DNA of 64,000 nucleotides from Streptomyces sp. 840.1 (GCF_003751445.1 NZ_RJUU01000001.1:2299001-2363000); one strand, 5' to 3'; shown: positions 23,991 through 32,422, counted from the stretch's first letter. A program made the numbers and translations. The notes: a model not told the origin generated them from the sequence alone.

Positions 23991-25081
23991 TTCCCGGCCA
24001 TGATGCGATGGCCAGGCGCGCCGACGAGCATGTCGTACCCACCCGGGTGATGCTCCCGCGCCGGGTCGTCGACGGACCGGCGCGACAGGTCGCCAAGCGG
24101 TTGATGATGGCTCTGATGGTGCTGGCCGCCACGGTGCTGATCGTCTGGGTCGACCGCGGCGGCTACCACGACGCGGCCGACGGCAAGGTCGACCTGCTGG
24201 ACGCGGTCTACTACGCGACGGTCACCCTCTCGACCACCGGGTACGGCGACATCACCCCGTACAGCGACGGGGCCCGGCTCACCAATGTGGTGCTCGTGAC
24301 ACCGCTGCGCGTGCTCTTCCTCATCATCCTGGTCGGCACCACCCTTGAGGTCCTCACGGAGCGGACCCGGGAGGACTTCCGGCTGAAGCGTTGGAGAACC
24401 AACTTGCGTGACCACACCGTTGTCGTCGGCTTCGGCACGAAGGGCCGCTCGGCCATTCAGACCCTCTGCGCCACCGGCCTGAAGAAGGATCAGATCGTCA
24501 TCGTCGACCCGGCGTCCAAGGTGATAGAGGTCGCCAACGCCGAGGGGTTCACCGGAGTGCTCGGTGATGCGACGCGCAGCGATGTGCTGCTGCGGGCCGA
24601 GGTGCAGAAGGCGCGACAGATCATCATTGCCACCCAGCGCGATGACACGGCGGTACTGGTCGCGCTGACCGCCCGCCAGCTCAACCGCGGTGCGAAGATC
24701 GTCGCCGCGGTGCGCGAGGAGGAGAACGCCCCGCTGCTGCGGCAGTCCGGTGCCGATGCCGTGATCACCAGCGCCAGCGCGGCCGGACGGCTGCTCGGCC
24801 TCTCCGTGCTCAGTCCCAGCGCCGGCACGGTGATGGAGGATCTGATCCAGCAGGGCAGTGGGCTCGATCTGGTCGAACGGCCGGTGATAAAGGCCGAGGT
24901 GGGCAAGAACGTCCGGGAGACCGACGATCTCGTCGTCAGTGTTCTGCGCGGTCACCGGCTGCTCGGTTACGACGATCCGGCGGCCAGTCCCCTCCAGCTG
25001 ACGGACCGCCTGATCACCATCGTCCGGGTCACCAACGACGCGCCCGCGAGCCACACCCCGCCGACGGCCCCGCGCCCCTGA
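23984..25081 (+). CDS. Potassium channel-like protein with TrkA-N (RCK) domain
   Basis: The 365-aa protein has two transmembrane helices (about 32-54 and 95-118) around a pore loop with the K+ selectivity filter TTGYGD. A cytoplasmic RCK/TrkA-N domain follows, with HTVVVGFGTKGRSAI (nucleotide-binding Gly motif) and IIIATQRDDTAVLVALTARQ. It should gate K+ flux by ligand or nucleotide binding. GTG 23984 is chosen because GAAGGG lies 8 nt upstream and the start overlaps the moeA stop by 4 nt; GTG 23975 and ATG 24008 are alternatives. Being in an operon with molybdenum cofactor genes has no obvious logic. Confidence 0.88.
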   Translation: MKLPGHDAMARRADEHVVPTRVMLPRRVVDGPARQVAKRLMMALMVLAATVLIVWVDRGGYHDAADGKVDLLDAVYYATVTLSTTGYGDITPYSDGARLTNVVLVTPLRVLFLIILVGTTLEVLTERTREDFRLKRWRTNLRDHTVVVGFGTKGRSAIQTLCATGLKKDQIVIVDPASKVIEVANAEGFTGVLGDATRSDVLLRAEVQKARQIIIATQRDDTAVLVALTARQLNRGAKIVAAVREEENAPLLRQSGADAVITSASAAGRLLGLSVLSPSAGTVMEDLIQQGSGLDLVERPVIKAEVGKNVRETDDLVVSVLRGHRLLGYDDPAASPLQLTDRLITIVRVTNDAPASHTPPTAPRP

Positions 25082-25141
25082 CCAACCCGATACACCCGGC
25101 AGCCAAGCCCTCCCGCAGCCAAGCCCTTCCGCAGTCCGGCA

Positions 25142-25213
25142 GTCCCGCCGTCCCGCCGTCCCGCCGTCCCGCCGTCCCGCCGTCCCGCCGTCCCGCCGTC
25201 CCGCCGTCCCGCC
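25142..25213. repeat. 8-bp tandem repeat, nine exact copies
   Basis: GTCCCGCC repeats nine times without error, followed by degenerate copies to about 25240. It is the main content of the 215-bp gap between the channel gene and the quinone oxidoreductase gene, ending about 80 nt before the latter's start. Confidence 0.95.
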
Positions 25214-25296
25214 GTCCCAAAGTTCCGGCGTCCCGCCGCCCCGCCCGGCCGCGCCTCGCGGGGGTCGTCGGCACGGCACGGAGTAGCCTCGCGGCC

Positions 25297-26286
25297 ATGC
25301 ATGCGATCACGATCCCCGAACCCGGTGGCCCCGAGGCGCTCGTGTGGGCCGAGGTGCCCGATCCCGTACCCGGTGAGGGCGAGGTCCTCGTCGACGTCGT
25401 CTCCAGCGCGGTCAACCGTGCGGATGTGCTCCAGCGGCAGGGGTTCTACAACCCGCCGCCCGGCGCCTCGCCCTACCCGGGGCTGGAGTGCGCGGGCCGG
25501 ATCTCCGCCCTCGGCCCCGGCGTCACCGGCTGGTCGGTCGGCGACGAGGTGTGCGCGCTGCTGGCGGGCGGCGGTTACGCCGAGAAGGTCGCCGTCCCCG
25601 TCGGGCAGCTGCTCCCCGTACCGGCGGGACTGGACCTCGTCCTCGCCGCGGCGCTGCCCGAGGTGACCGCGACCGTGTGGTCCAACGTGTTCATGGTGGC
25701 GCACCTGCGCCCCGCCGAGACGCTGCTCGTGCACGGCGGGTCCAGCGGCATCGGCACGATGGCGATCCAGCTGGCCAAGGCGGTCGGGGCCCGGGTCGCG
25801 GTGACCGCGGGCGGGCCCGAGAAGCTGGCGCGCTGCGCCGAGCTCGGGGCCGACATCCTGATCGACTACCGGGAGCAGGACTTCGTCGAGGAGATCGCCG
25901 CGGCGACGGCCGGGGCGGGCGCCGACGTCATCCTCGACATCATCGGCGCGAAGTACCTGGACCGGAACGTCCAGGCGCTCGCCGTGAACGGCCGGCTCGC
26001 GATCATCGGTCTCCAGGGCGGGGCCAAGGGCGAGCTGAACCTGGGCGCCCTGCTGACCAAGCGGGCCGCCGTCACCGCGACCTCGCTGCGCGGGCGCCCG
26101 CTCGCGGAGAAGGCCGCGATCGTCGCGGCCGTACGCGAGCACGTCTGGCCGCTCGTGGCCGACGGCGTCGTACAGCCGGTGGTGGACCGTACGCTGCCGA
26201 TGCAGGACGCGGCCGAAGGGCACCGGGTGATGGAGTCCAGCACGCACATCGGCAAGGTGCTCCTCCGCTCGCCCGCAGCCGCCTGA
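25297..26286 (+). CDS. NAD(P)H quinone oxidoreductase, zinc-independent MDR family (PIG3-like)
   Basis: The 329-aa medium-chain reductase has the family start MHAITIPEPGGPEAL, the catalytic-domain segment VNRADVLQRQGFYNPPPGAS and the nucleotide loop LLVHGGSSGIGTMAIQLAKA. It lacks zinc-site cysteines, as in quinone oxidoreductase and TP53I3/PIG3 homologues, which reduce quinones with NADPH. TAGCCT lies 7 nt before ATG 25297, a leaderless promoter. A 30-bp hairpin terminator follows. It is likely monocistronic. Confidence 0.92.
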   Translation: MHAITIPEPGGPEALVWAEVPDPVPGEGEVLVDVVSSAVNRADVLQRQGFYNPPPGASPYPGLECAGRISALGPGVTGWSVGDEVCALLAGGGYAEKVAVPVGQLLPVPAGLDLVLAAALPEVTATVWSNVFMVAHLRPAETLLVHGGSSGIGTMAIQLAKAVGARVAVTAGGPEKLARCAELGADILIDYREQDFVEEIAAATAGAGADVILDIIGAKYLDRNVQALAVNGRLAIIGLQGGAKGELNLGALLTKRAAVTATSLRGRPLAEKAAIVAAVREHVWPLVADGVVQPVVDRTLPMQDAAEGHRVMESSTHIGKVLLRSPAAA

Positions 26287-26308
26287 CCCGCCCACCCCGC
26301 CCCCGTCC

Positions 26309-26372
26309 CAGGCCGAAGCCGAAGGGCCCGGCACACGAAAGGTCGTGTGCCGGGCCCTTCGGCTTCGGCCTG
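26309..26372. terminator. Strong bidirectional terminator
   Basis: A 30-bp perfect stem (26309-26338 with 26343-26372) and a 4-nt AAGG loop lie between the convergent quinone oxidoreductase and bpa genes. It is the longest perfect hairpin noticed in the window. Confidence 0.93.
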
Positions 26373-26414
26373 ACTGGTCGGGCTTCGGCCCGGCTGATCG
26401 GTACGGACAGGGGG

Positions 26415-26972
26415 TTACAGGTACGGGCCCGAGCGGATCGCTCCGTGGGGGTCCCCGCCGCCTTCCTCCTCCTCGTGGACAGTGCCCGGGGGCAGGGCGC
26501 GGCGCATCTGCTCCAGCTGCGCGCGGGCCGCCATCTGCTGGGCGAACAGTGCTGTCTGGATCCCGTGGAAGAGGCCCTCCAGCCAGCCCACCAGCTGGGC
26601 CTGCGCGATACGGAGTTCCGCCTCCGAGGGCACCGACTCCTCGGTGAACGGCAGCGAGAGCCGCTCCAGCTCCTCCACCAGCTCCGGCGCGAGACCGTCC
26701 TCCAGCTCCTTCACCGAGCTGGCGTGGATCTCCTTGAGGCGCACGCGGCTCGCCTCGTCGAGAGGAGCCGCCCTGACCTCTTCCAGGAGCTGCTTGATCA
26801 TGCTGCCGATGCGCATGACCTTCGCGGGCTGTTCGACCATCTCCGTCACCGGGATCTCGCGCGACTCGTCGTCAGTGCCACCGCCGCCGATCGCCATTCC
26901 GTCCTGTCCCACCACGAGGACTTGGGGGTGCTCCTGCGACCGTTCATTCCTCGGCATCTCCATGTCGTCCAT
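26415..26972 (-). CDS. bpa: Bacterial proteasome activator Bpa (DUF2587 family)
   Basis: The 185-aa protein matches Bpa/PafE: a helical core (PAKVMRIGSMIKQLLEEVRA; RLKEIHASSVKELEDGLAPE; SEAELRIAQAQLVGWLEGLF) and the C-terminal GPYL, which corresponds to the GQYL tail that docks in the 20S proteasome alpha pockets and opens the gate. Bpa is an ATP-independent dodecameric ring that delivers unfolded proteins. ATG 26972 or 26963 could start it; no strong ribosome site is visible. It lies downstream of the FtsX-type permease gene but behind a terminator-like hairpin. Confidence 0.92.
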   Translation of the reverse strand: MDDMEMPRNERSQEHPQVLVVGQDGMAIGGGGTDDESREIPVTEMVEQPAKVMRIGSMIKQLLEEVRAAPLDEASRVRLKEIHASSVKELEDGLAPELVEELERLSLPFTEESVPSEAELRIAQAQLVGWLEGLFHGIQTALFAQQMAARAQLEQMRRALPPGTVHEEEEGGGDPHGAIRSGPYL

Positions 26973-27001
26973 TGTCTCGCACACCTGCGGTACAACACTG
27001 T

Positions 27002-27043
27002 GGTGCCCCCGGAAACGTGAGATCCACCGTTTCCGAGGGCACC
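27002..27043 (-). terminator. Hairpin after the FtsX-type permease gene
   Basis: Arms 27002-27017 and 27028-27043 pair over 16 bp with one mismatch. They lie between the permease stop and the bpa start, so bpa is probably transcribed separately. Confidence 0.65.
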
Positions 27044-27115
27044 GGAACGACACCCGACGACGCCGGAACGACGCCGGGACAGCCGGTCAGCGCGCTGCCG
27101 GAGCCTTGTGCCCGG

Positions 27116-29974
27116 TCATCCCGCGCGCCGTGACAGCGTCAGCCGGGACCGGGTGAACACCGCCGCCAGCAGCCCGGCCAGCAGCGGGACGACCACGGCG
27201 AGCAACCCTATGGTCGCCCAGGGCAACACGATCGGGGTGTACGCGGACTCCATCGGGTCCAGCCGCATCTCCTTCAGCGCGTTGCGCAGGTCGATCAGGC
27301 GCAGCGCCACCGCGGGCACCAGCCCGGCGGCCGTGCCGAGCAGCACCCCGGTGAGCGCCACCACCAGGCACTGGAACCCGGAGAGGGTCCGCCGCACGCC
27401 CGGGGGCGCGCCCACCGCGCTGAGCGTGGTGAGGTCGGCCTCCGCGTCGGCCTTGGACAGCCCGGTCGTGATCGCGGCCGCGCCCACCGTCACCACCCCG
27501 GCGAACAGCGTCAGCACCAGCAGCATGATGTTCTCGCGGTCACCGGCCTCGGATCCGGACCGCACGTAGACGGTTCCGCCCGCCTGCTGGATCGCGGCGT
27601 CGGTCCGCTGCGTCTCGGCGTCCGTCGGCGGCCGGGAGACGGAGTAGATGCTGCCGTACAGCGTGGTGTGCAGGCCCAGCCGATGGGCCGTCTTCTCCGG
27701 CATGATCATGCGGATCCCGGGCGTCCCGGCGTACTTCGCGTCGGCGGTGTACACCTTCAGCCGGTCCGTCCTCGTCCTGGCCGGGCCGGGGTGCAGGGCG
27801 CGGTTCTTCTTGTCCTTGTCGCTGTACCGGTGGACCGCCTTGAGCGTGACCTCGCCGTCCTTGGCGTACGCCCGGTTGAGCAGCACGGGGGTGCCCGCTT
27901 CCAGCGCCTTGGCCGCGGCCGGGTCGTCGAGCTTCACGTACGTCCGGAGCAGCGCTGGGCCACCCACGACGACGTTGCTGCCGCCGCCGTTGAACGTGTC
28001 GATGGTGTAGCGCTCGTCCACGCACTCGGGGGAGTGCATCGTGCTGCGGTGCTCCTCGTCGCTCATCCGCAGGGCGAGCTCCTTGGCGCCCGTGGTGTTG
28101 AGCGGGCAGGTGTGTCCCTTGCCGGTGGGCTTGAGGAGTTCGAGCGCGCCGCAGCTGTTCTCGTCCTCGTAGTAGGTGTCGCAGTCGCTGCCCGCCCAGA
28201 CCCGGGAGATCCGGGCCGGCGCGCTGGTGGTGTGCATGTTCCGCTCCACCGCCGCCTGGGCCGGCACGAGCTGCTCGGCGGGCGTGGAGCCGCCCTCGCC
28301 CGAGGCGTACAGGGCGACCGACGTCGCGCTGAACATCGGTGTGTAGTCGTACTCCCCCTCGGCATCCTTGCTGGACACGAACGTGGCGATGGCCACCGAG
28401 CCCGCCACCGCGGCCATGACCGCCGCGACCGCCGGAGCGGTCCTGCCGCGGTTACGGGCCGCGTCGCGCAGCGCCATCCGGGGCGAGAGCGGCAGTGCGC
28501 GGCCCAGCCGGCCGAGCACCCCGACGATTACCGGGATGCAGCACAGGAGCCCCAGCTCGGCGACCACCGAACCGGCGGCGACCGCCGTCGAGTTGCCGGT
28601 GGTGCCGCCCACGATGGCGATCCCGACGCCGATGACCAGGGCGCCGGCGCCCACGCTCGGCAGGACCCGCGAGCTGCGCCGGACCCCGCGGTGTCCGGTG
28701 AGCGACTCCAGTACGGACTGGCGGCCCGCCACGATCGCCGGGGCCAGCGCCGCGAGCACCCCGGTGATCATCCCGATCACGGCGATGGCCAGCAGTTCCT
28801 TCGGCTCCAGGGCGAGCGAGCCGAAGCGGTGCCCGGCCTGCTCCTCCAGGAGTGGCCGGAACGCGGCGGTGAGTGCGAGTCCGGCCACCACACCCACCAC
28901 GGCCCCGGCGCCGCCGAGCACCAGACCGCCGCAGAGGACGACGGCCCGTACGTGGCGCCGGTCCCCGCCGCAGGTGCCGAGGAGGCCGAGCTGACGGCGG
29001 GAGCGGCGCGCGCCGACGGCGAAGGCCGGTCCGGCGAGCAGGACGATCTCCAGGACCGCCATCGCGACGATCGTGATGAGGGCCGCGCTCAGCTCGTCGG
29101 AGGTCTCGGGCATCTGGCTGGTGCCGCGCTTCTTGAGCAGCGGGACCTCGGAGTCCGGCGGCGGGTCCAGGACGACCTGCCGGGAGACGACCAGGGCGCC
29201 CTTCTTGTTGGCCGCCATCACGTCGGACCAGCTGACGCCCTTGCCGCCGTCCGCCTTCACCAGCCAGGTCAGCGCGCCGGCGTTCGGGGGCAGCACCTTC
29301 TTGTCACGGGCGGCGACGGCCTTCCACGGCGCGATGACCGCGCCCGGGTCGGCGTACAGGGCCTTGAGCGACAGGTTGTCGGGTTCCTCGACGGTGCCCG
29401 TGACGGTGTACTTCCGCTCCGGCCCGTGGACGGTGATGTGCGAGCCGATGTGCAGTCCGGCCGACTTCAGGAACGGCTCGGTGGCGACCATCTCGCCGCT
29501 CTTCTTCGGGAACGCGCCGTCGACGAGGTCGAGCTTGCCGCGCGCCATCTCGTCCGAGGTCCGGAGCTCGAAGACGTCGACGTCGGCGACGCCGTACCCG
29601 GTGGTGACGTGAGCGGGCACCGACTGGATGCTGATGCCGCGTGCCCCCTTCGGGAACGCGGTGCGCAGGTCGAGTGCGGGTGCGTCCTCGGGCGCCGGCG
29701 GGTCCTCGCTGAGGGGGTTGTAGTCGTCCCCGCCGACCGACTGGTCCAGCGGACCGGCCTCCGGGTCCCTGAACAGCGCGTCGGCCGAGCCGACCTGCGC
29801 CGTCAGCTTCTCGGCGGCCGTGGGCTCCACACTGCGGTACGTCACGTCGAGCGCGGTGACGCCGAGCACCGGTATGGCGATCATCGCGACCACCAGCGCG
29901 CTGCGGCCCTTGGCGCGCATGGCGTCGCGCCTGGCGATCCGGAGGGCGGCGCGCCACCCCGTGAAGACGCTCAC
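27116..29974 (-). CDS. FtsX/MacB-type ABC transporter permease
   Basis: The 952-aa membrane protein begins WRAALRIARRDAMRAKGRSA, with the first helix about 28-50. It has a large extracytoplasmic region, FtsX-type helix groups in the middle (ITIVAMAVLEIVLLAGPAFA and following) and a second extracytoplasmic region with several cysteines. A C-terminal FtsX domain follows (MLLVLTLFAGVVTVGAAAIT). The length and two FtsX modules fit a mechanotransmission-type exporter rather than an importer. ATG 29974 overlaps the ATPase stop by 4 nt. Efflux of a peptide, antibiotic or lipid is possible; the substrate is unknown. Confidence 0.9.
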   Translation of the reverse strand: MSVFTGWRAALRIARRDAMRAKGRSALVVAMIAIPVLGVTALDVTYRSVEPTAAEKLTAQVGSADALFRDPEAGPLDQSVGGDDYNPLSEDPPAPEDAPALDLRTAFPKGARGISIQSVPAHVTTGYGVADVDVFELRTSDEMARGKLDLVDGAFPKKSGEMVATEPFLKSAGLHIGSHITVHGPERKYTVTGTVEEPDNLSLKALYADPGAVIAPWKAVAARDKKVLPPNAGALTWLVKADGGKGVSWSDVMAANKKGALVVSRQVVLDPPPDSEVPLLKKRGTSQMPETSDELSAALITIVAMAVLEIVLLAGPAFAVGARRSRRQLGLLGTCGGDRRHVRAVVLCGGLVLGGAGAVVGVVAGLALTAAFRPLLEEQAGHRFGSLALEPKELLAIAVIGMITGVLAALAPAIVAGRQSVLESLTGHRGVRRSSRVLPSVGAGALVIGVGIAIVGGTTGNSTAVAAGSVVAELGLLCCIPVIVGVLGRLGRALPLSPRMALRDAARNRGRTAPAVAAVMAAVAGSVAIATFVSSKDAEGEYDYTPMFSATSVALYASGEGGSTPAEQLVPAQAAVERNMHTTSAPARISRVWAGSDCDTYYEDENSCGALELLKPTGKGHTCPLNTTGAKELALRMSDEEHRSTMHSPECVDERYTIDTFNGGGSNVVVGGPALLRTYVKLDDPAAAKALEAGTPVLLNRAYAKDGEVTLKAVHRYSDKDKKNRALHPGPARTRTDRLKVYTADAKYAGTPGIRMIMPEKTAHRLGLHTTLYGSIYSVSRPPTDAETQRTDAAIQQAGGTVYVRSGSEAGDRENIMLLVLTLFAGVVTVGAAAITTGLSKADAEADLTTLSAVGAPPGVRRTLSGFQCLVVALTGVLLGTAAGLVPAVALRLIDLRNALKEMRLDPMESAYTPIVLPWATIGLLAVVVPLLAGLLAAVFTRSRLTLSRRAG

Positions 29975-30738
29975 GCCTTGCCCCCGGCGGCCAGCAGCGA
30001 GTCCGCGCCGACGCTCAGCGTCTGGTCGACGATCGAGCCGTCCCGCAGGAAGACGACCCGGTCCGCCCAGGCCGCGTAGCGCGGTTCGTGCGTCACCATC
30101 ACACCGGCCGCGCCCTGGTCGCAGCGGTTGCGCAGCAGGGCGAGGACGGCCTCGCCGGTCTCGGAGTCGAGCGCCCCGGTCGGTTCGTCGGCGAGCACCA
30201 GGCGCCGGTCCCCCACCAGCGCTCGGGCTATTGCGACGCGCTGCTGCTGGCCGCCGGACATCTCGTCGGGGAAGCGGTCGCCGATCTCCAGGAGCTTCAT
30301 CTCCTCCAGCGCGGCGCGAGCCTCCTTGCGCGCCTTGCGCACCGGGACGCCGTCGAGCTCACGCGGCAGGGCGATGTTCTCGGCGGCGGTCAGCGCGGGG
30401 ATCAGGTTGTAGTCCTGGAAGACGTAGCCGACGCTGCGGCGGCGCAGCGCGGCCACGCCCTTACGGCCGAGCGAGGAGATGTCCTGGCCCTCGATGACGA
30501 CCTGGCCCGAGGTCGCGGCGTCCAGGCCGCCGGCGATGGTCAGCAGGGTGGACTTGCCCGAGCCGGAAGGGCCCATAACGGCGACGAGCTCGCCGGCGTG
30601 CACGGACAGGTTGATGCCGCGCAGGGCGTGCACCTCGGCGATGCCGGTGCCGTGGGTACGGGTGAGCGAGCGGAGTTCGAGCACCGGTGTGTCCACCGAC
30701 AGGGGCGGAGCGGCTGGGGACGGGGCGTGCGGTGACAT
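29971..30738 (-). CDS. ABC transporter ATP-binding protein (MacB/LolD type)
   Basis: The 255-aa ATPase has Walker A GPSGSGKST, the Q-loop FQDYNLIPALTAAENIALP, signature MSGGQQQR, Walker B LVLADEPTGALD and switch His in MVTHEPRYA. It energises the adjacent FtsX-type permease. The first 15 residues are Pro/Ala-rich. A purine-rich GAGGGGGAA precedes ATG 30738. An 8-bp tandem repeat array fills the space between it and the upstream PadR gene. Confidence 0.95.
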   Translation of the reverse strand: MSPHAPSPAAPPLSVDTPVLELRSLTRTHGTGIAEVHALRGINLSVHAGELVAVMGPSGSGKSTLLTIAGGLDAATSGQVVIEGQDISSLGRKGVAALRRRSVGYVFQDYNLIPALTAAENIALPRELDGVPVRKARKEARAALEEMKLLEIGDRFPDEMSGGQQQRVAIARALVGDRRLVLADEPTGALDSETGEAVLALLRNRCDQGAAGVMVTHEPRYAAWADRVVFLRDGSIVDQTLSVGADSLLAAGGKA

Positions 30739-30778
30739 GACGGGAGGTTCCCCCTCGGAACGAACGGTTCTGTGGTCG

Positions 30779-30906
30779 GTGACGCGGTGACGCGGTGACG
30801 CGGTGATGCGGTGATGCGGTGATGCGGTGACGCGGTGACGCGGTGATGCGGTGATGCGGTGATGCCGTGATGCCGTGACGCGGTGATGCCGTGATGCCGT
30901 GACGTG
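30779..30906. repeat. 8-bp tandem repeat array, 16 units
   Basis: Units of the form GTGAYGCS (GTGACGCG, GTGATGCG, GTGATGCC) run without interruption for 128 bp, with T/C and G/C variants in blocks. The array lies between the padR-like stop and the transporter ATPase start. The unit is not a multiple of three and no gene crosses it. Confidence 0.95.
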
Positions 30907-30926
30907 GTCGGCGGCCGGCGCGTGGC

Positions 30927-31538
30927 TCAGCGGCGGGCGCGGGGCCGGGTGGTGCGGGCGGCGGGGCCGGGAGCGGGCGTGCTGGTCTCCGGGTCCGTGG
31001 CGGCGGCCTCGGCGAGCCGGACCAGCCGGGCCTCGCAGTGGTCCAGCCAGCGGGCCTCCGCCTCGGCCTGGAAGATCAGCTGTTCCAGTACGAGCAGCCA
31101 GGCGACCTCGTCGCGGTTGGCGGGCACGTCGCTGAGGGCCTGGGCCTTCAGGCGCGTGTAGTCCTGCATCGCCTTCACGGTGTGATGGCGCTGCGACTGG
31201 ATGACGGCCCTGATGTCCACGCCGGGCGCGCCCACGGCCATGGCGAGCTTGATGGCCAGCTCGTCGCGGGGCGGGCTGCTGCGGTCGACGGGGGTCTCGA
31301 ACCAGCTGCGGAGCTCGCTGCGCCCCCCGTCGCTGATCGAGTACAGGGAGTGCCCCTGGTCGTCCTCGCCGTCCTGCACGACCAGGCCGTCACGCTCCAG
31401 CCTGCTCAGCGTCGTGTACACCTGCCCGACGTTCAGCGGCCAGGTGGAGCCGGTGCGGGACTCGAATTCGGTACGGAGCTGGGAGCCGTAGCGCGGCCCC
31501 CGTTCCAGGAGGGCCAGTAGCCCGTGGCGGATCGACAT
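30927..31538 (-). CDS. PadR-family transcriptional regulator
   Basis: The 203-aa protein has the PadR winged helix at residues 1-85 (MSIRHGLLALLERGPRYGSQ; LNVGQVYTTLSRLERDGLVV) and a C-terminal helical Vir-type dimerisation domain (QRHHTVKAMQDYTRLKAQAL). The last 25 residues are Pro/Ala/Arg-rich. It lies directly before the ABC exporter genes on the same strand, the usual place of PadR regulators of drug exporters. ATG 31538 lies within the first of two palindromes, suggesting autorepression. Confidence 0.9.
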   Translation of the reverse strand: MSIRHGLLALLERGPRYGSQLRTEFESRTGSTWPLNVGQVYTTLSRLERDGLVVQDGEDDQGHSLYSISDGGRSELRSWFETPVDRSSPPRDELAIKLAMAVGAPGVDIRAVIQSQRHHTVKAMQDYTRLKAQALSDVPANRDEVAWLLVLEQLIFQAEAEARWLDHCEARLVRLAEAAATDPETSTPAPGPAARTTRPRARR

Positions 31539-31561
31539 ACTGAGTATGTATACCGAGTATG
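31536..31561. promoter_or_regulatory. Tandem PadR operator overlapping the padR-like start
   Basis: CATACTGAGTATG (31536-31548) and TATACCGAGTATG (31549-31561) are two ATAC/GTAT palindromes placed head to tail, 13 bp apart. The first contains the start codon. TATACT-like -10 sequences lie within them. Confidence 0.75.
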
Positions 31562-31620
31562 TTGCTGAACGCAAGTCTGTGACCTGGCGTGAAGGGGGTG
31601 AGGTGGTCCGGGCGCGGCGG

Positions 31621-32400
31621 TCAGTCGGCGCGGCGCATGCGCAGTGCGAGGAAGCCGATACCCAGCCCGACCAGGCAGATTCCCACGCCGAGCGACATCT
31701 CCTGGACCTGCCGCACGTCCCGTCCGCCGAGGGCCTGCGGCCGGGTGGCAACCGGCGAGGTGCTCGCGGCGGGGGTGACGGCCGTCGCGGCGGCCTGCTC
31801 CTCTTCCGCTTCGACCGCGTCGTCCGAGCGCTCGATCTCCTGAGGTGTCAGCGGCCGCCCGGGGCGCTGCCGCCCTTCCCCGGCGGGCAGTCCGGCCAGC
31901 GGTGACTGCTCGTCGTGCGGTCGCGGCGAGCCGGCGCCCGGCGAGGGCGGTCCGGAGGCCTCGGGCGGGGCGCCGGGGGGCCCGGTCGGCAGCGAGGCGG
32001 GGGGCGCGGGCGCGGCCGAGGGGCCGGCGGATGCGCCGGGTCCTTGCGGGCCGGCCGGGCGCTCCGAAGGCGGCACGGTGGGCGTCGCGGAAGGCGTCAC
32101 CCCCGACGCGGGGCCCGCCGGGGCCCCGGACGACGAGCCCGCCGACGAGCCCTTCGACGAGCCCGCCGACGGGTCGGACGACGCCCCGGCCGGTCCCGGC
32201 GCGACACCGGAAGGTCCGGGCACGGCACCCGCCGGTCCCGGTACGGCAGAGGGCGCGCTCGCGGTCACTGAAGGCTCCCCGGCCACGGTCGCCGCAGCGC
32301 GCGCCTCCCCGCCGGTCAGGCCGCCCAGGGCTGCGGCCGCCGTCAGCGCGAGGCAGGCCGCGCACCGTGAGGGCCGCGAGGGGAAGCGTCCTGAAGCCAT
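31621..32400 (-). CDS. Secreted Pro/Ala/Ser-rich cell-surface protein with C-terminal membrane anchor
   Basis: The 259-aa protein has a signal peptide (about 1-35, CAACLALTAAAALGGLTGGE), a long low-complexity wall-spanning region (PGPAGA, SAGSSKGSSAGSS, PTGPPGAPPEASGP), a short charged segment and one C-terminal helix (LGVGICLVGLGIGFLALRMR) with basic residues after it. No LPxTG motif is visible, so anchoring is by the helix. ATG 32400 lies 9 nt from a CGTCACATGTGACG palindrome. It precedes the PadR gene on the same strand with 82 nt between. Function unknown. Confidence 0.72.
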   Translation of the reverse strand: MASGRFPSRPSRCAACLALTAAAALGGLTGGEARAAATVAGEPSVTASAPSAVPGPAGAVPGPSGVAPGPAGASSDPSAGSSKGSSAGSSSGAPAGPASGVTPSATPTVPPSERPAGPQGPGASAGPSAAPAPPASLPTGPPGAPPEASGPPSPGAGSPRPHDEQSPLAGLPAGEGRQRPGRPLTPQEIERSDDAVEAEEEQAAATAVTPAASTSPVATRPQALGGRDVRQVQEMSLGVGICLVGLGIGFLALRMRRAD

Positions 32401-32408
32401 GTGGCCAG

Positions 32409-32422
32409 CGTCACATGTGACG
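32409..32422. promoter_or_regulatory. 14-bp palindrome before the surface-protein gene
   Basis: CGTCACATGTGACG is perfectly symmetric and lies 9 nt before the ATG. Its arms resemble CRP-type TGTGA/TCACA half sites but in abutting order. The cognate regulator is unknown. Confidence 0.5.

Noticed and set aside
25142..25240. Possible CRISPR-like array
   Set aside because: The units are contiguous 8-mers with no spacers, and no cas genes are present. It is a simple tandem repeat.
27668..30079. An 803-codon open frame on the plus strand opposite the FtsX-type permease
   Set aside because: It mirrors the codon bias of the permease gene. Its product is compositionally simple and shows no membrane helices or motifs.
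30779..30906. Possible CRISPR or coding repeat
   Set aside because: There are no spacers, the unit is 8 bp and frames across it are not protein-like.
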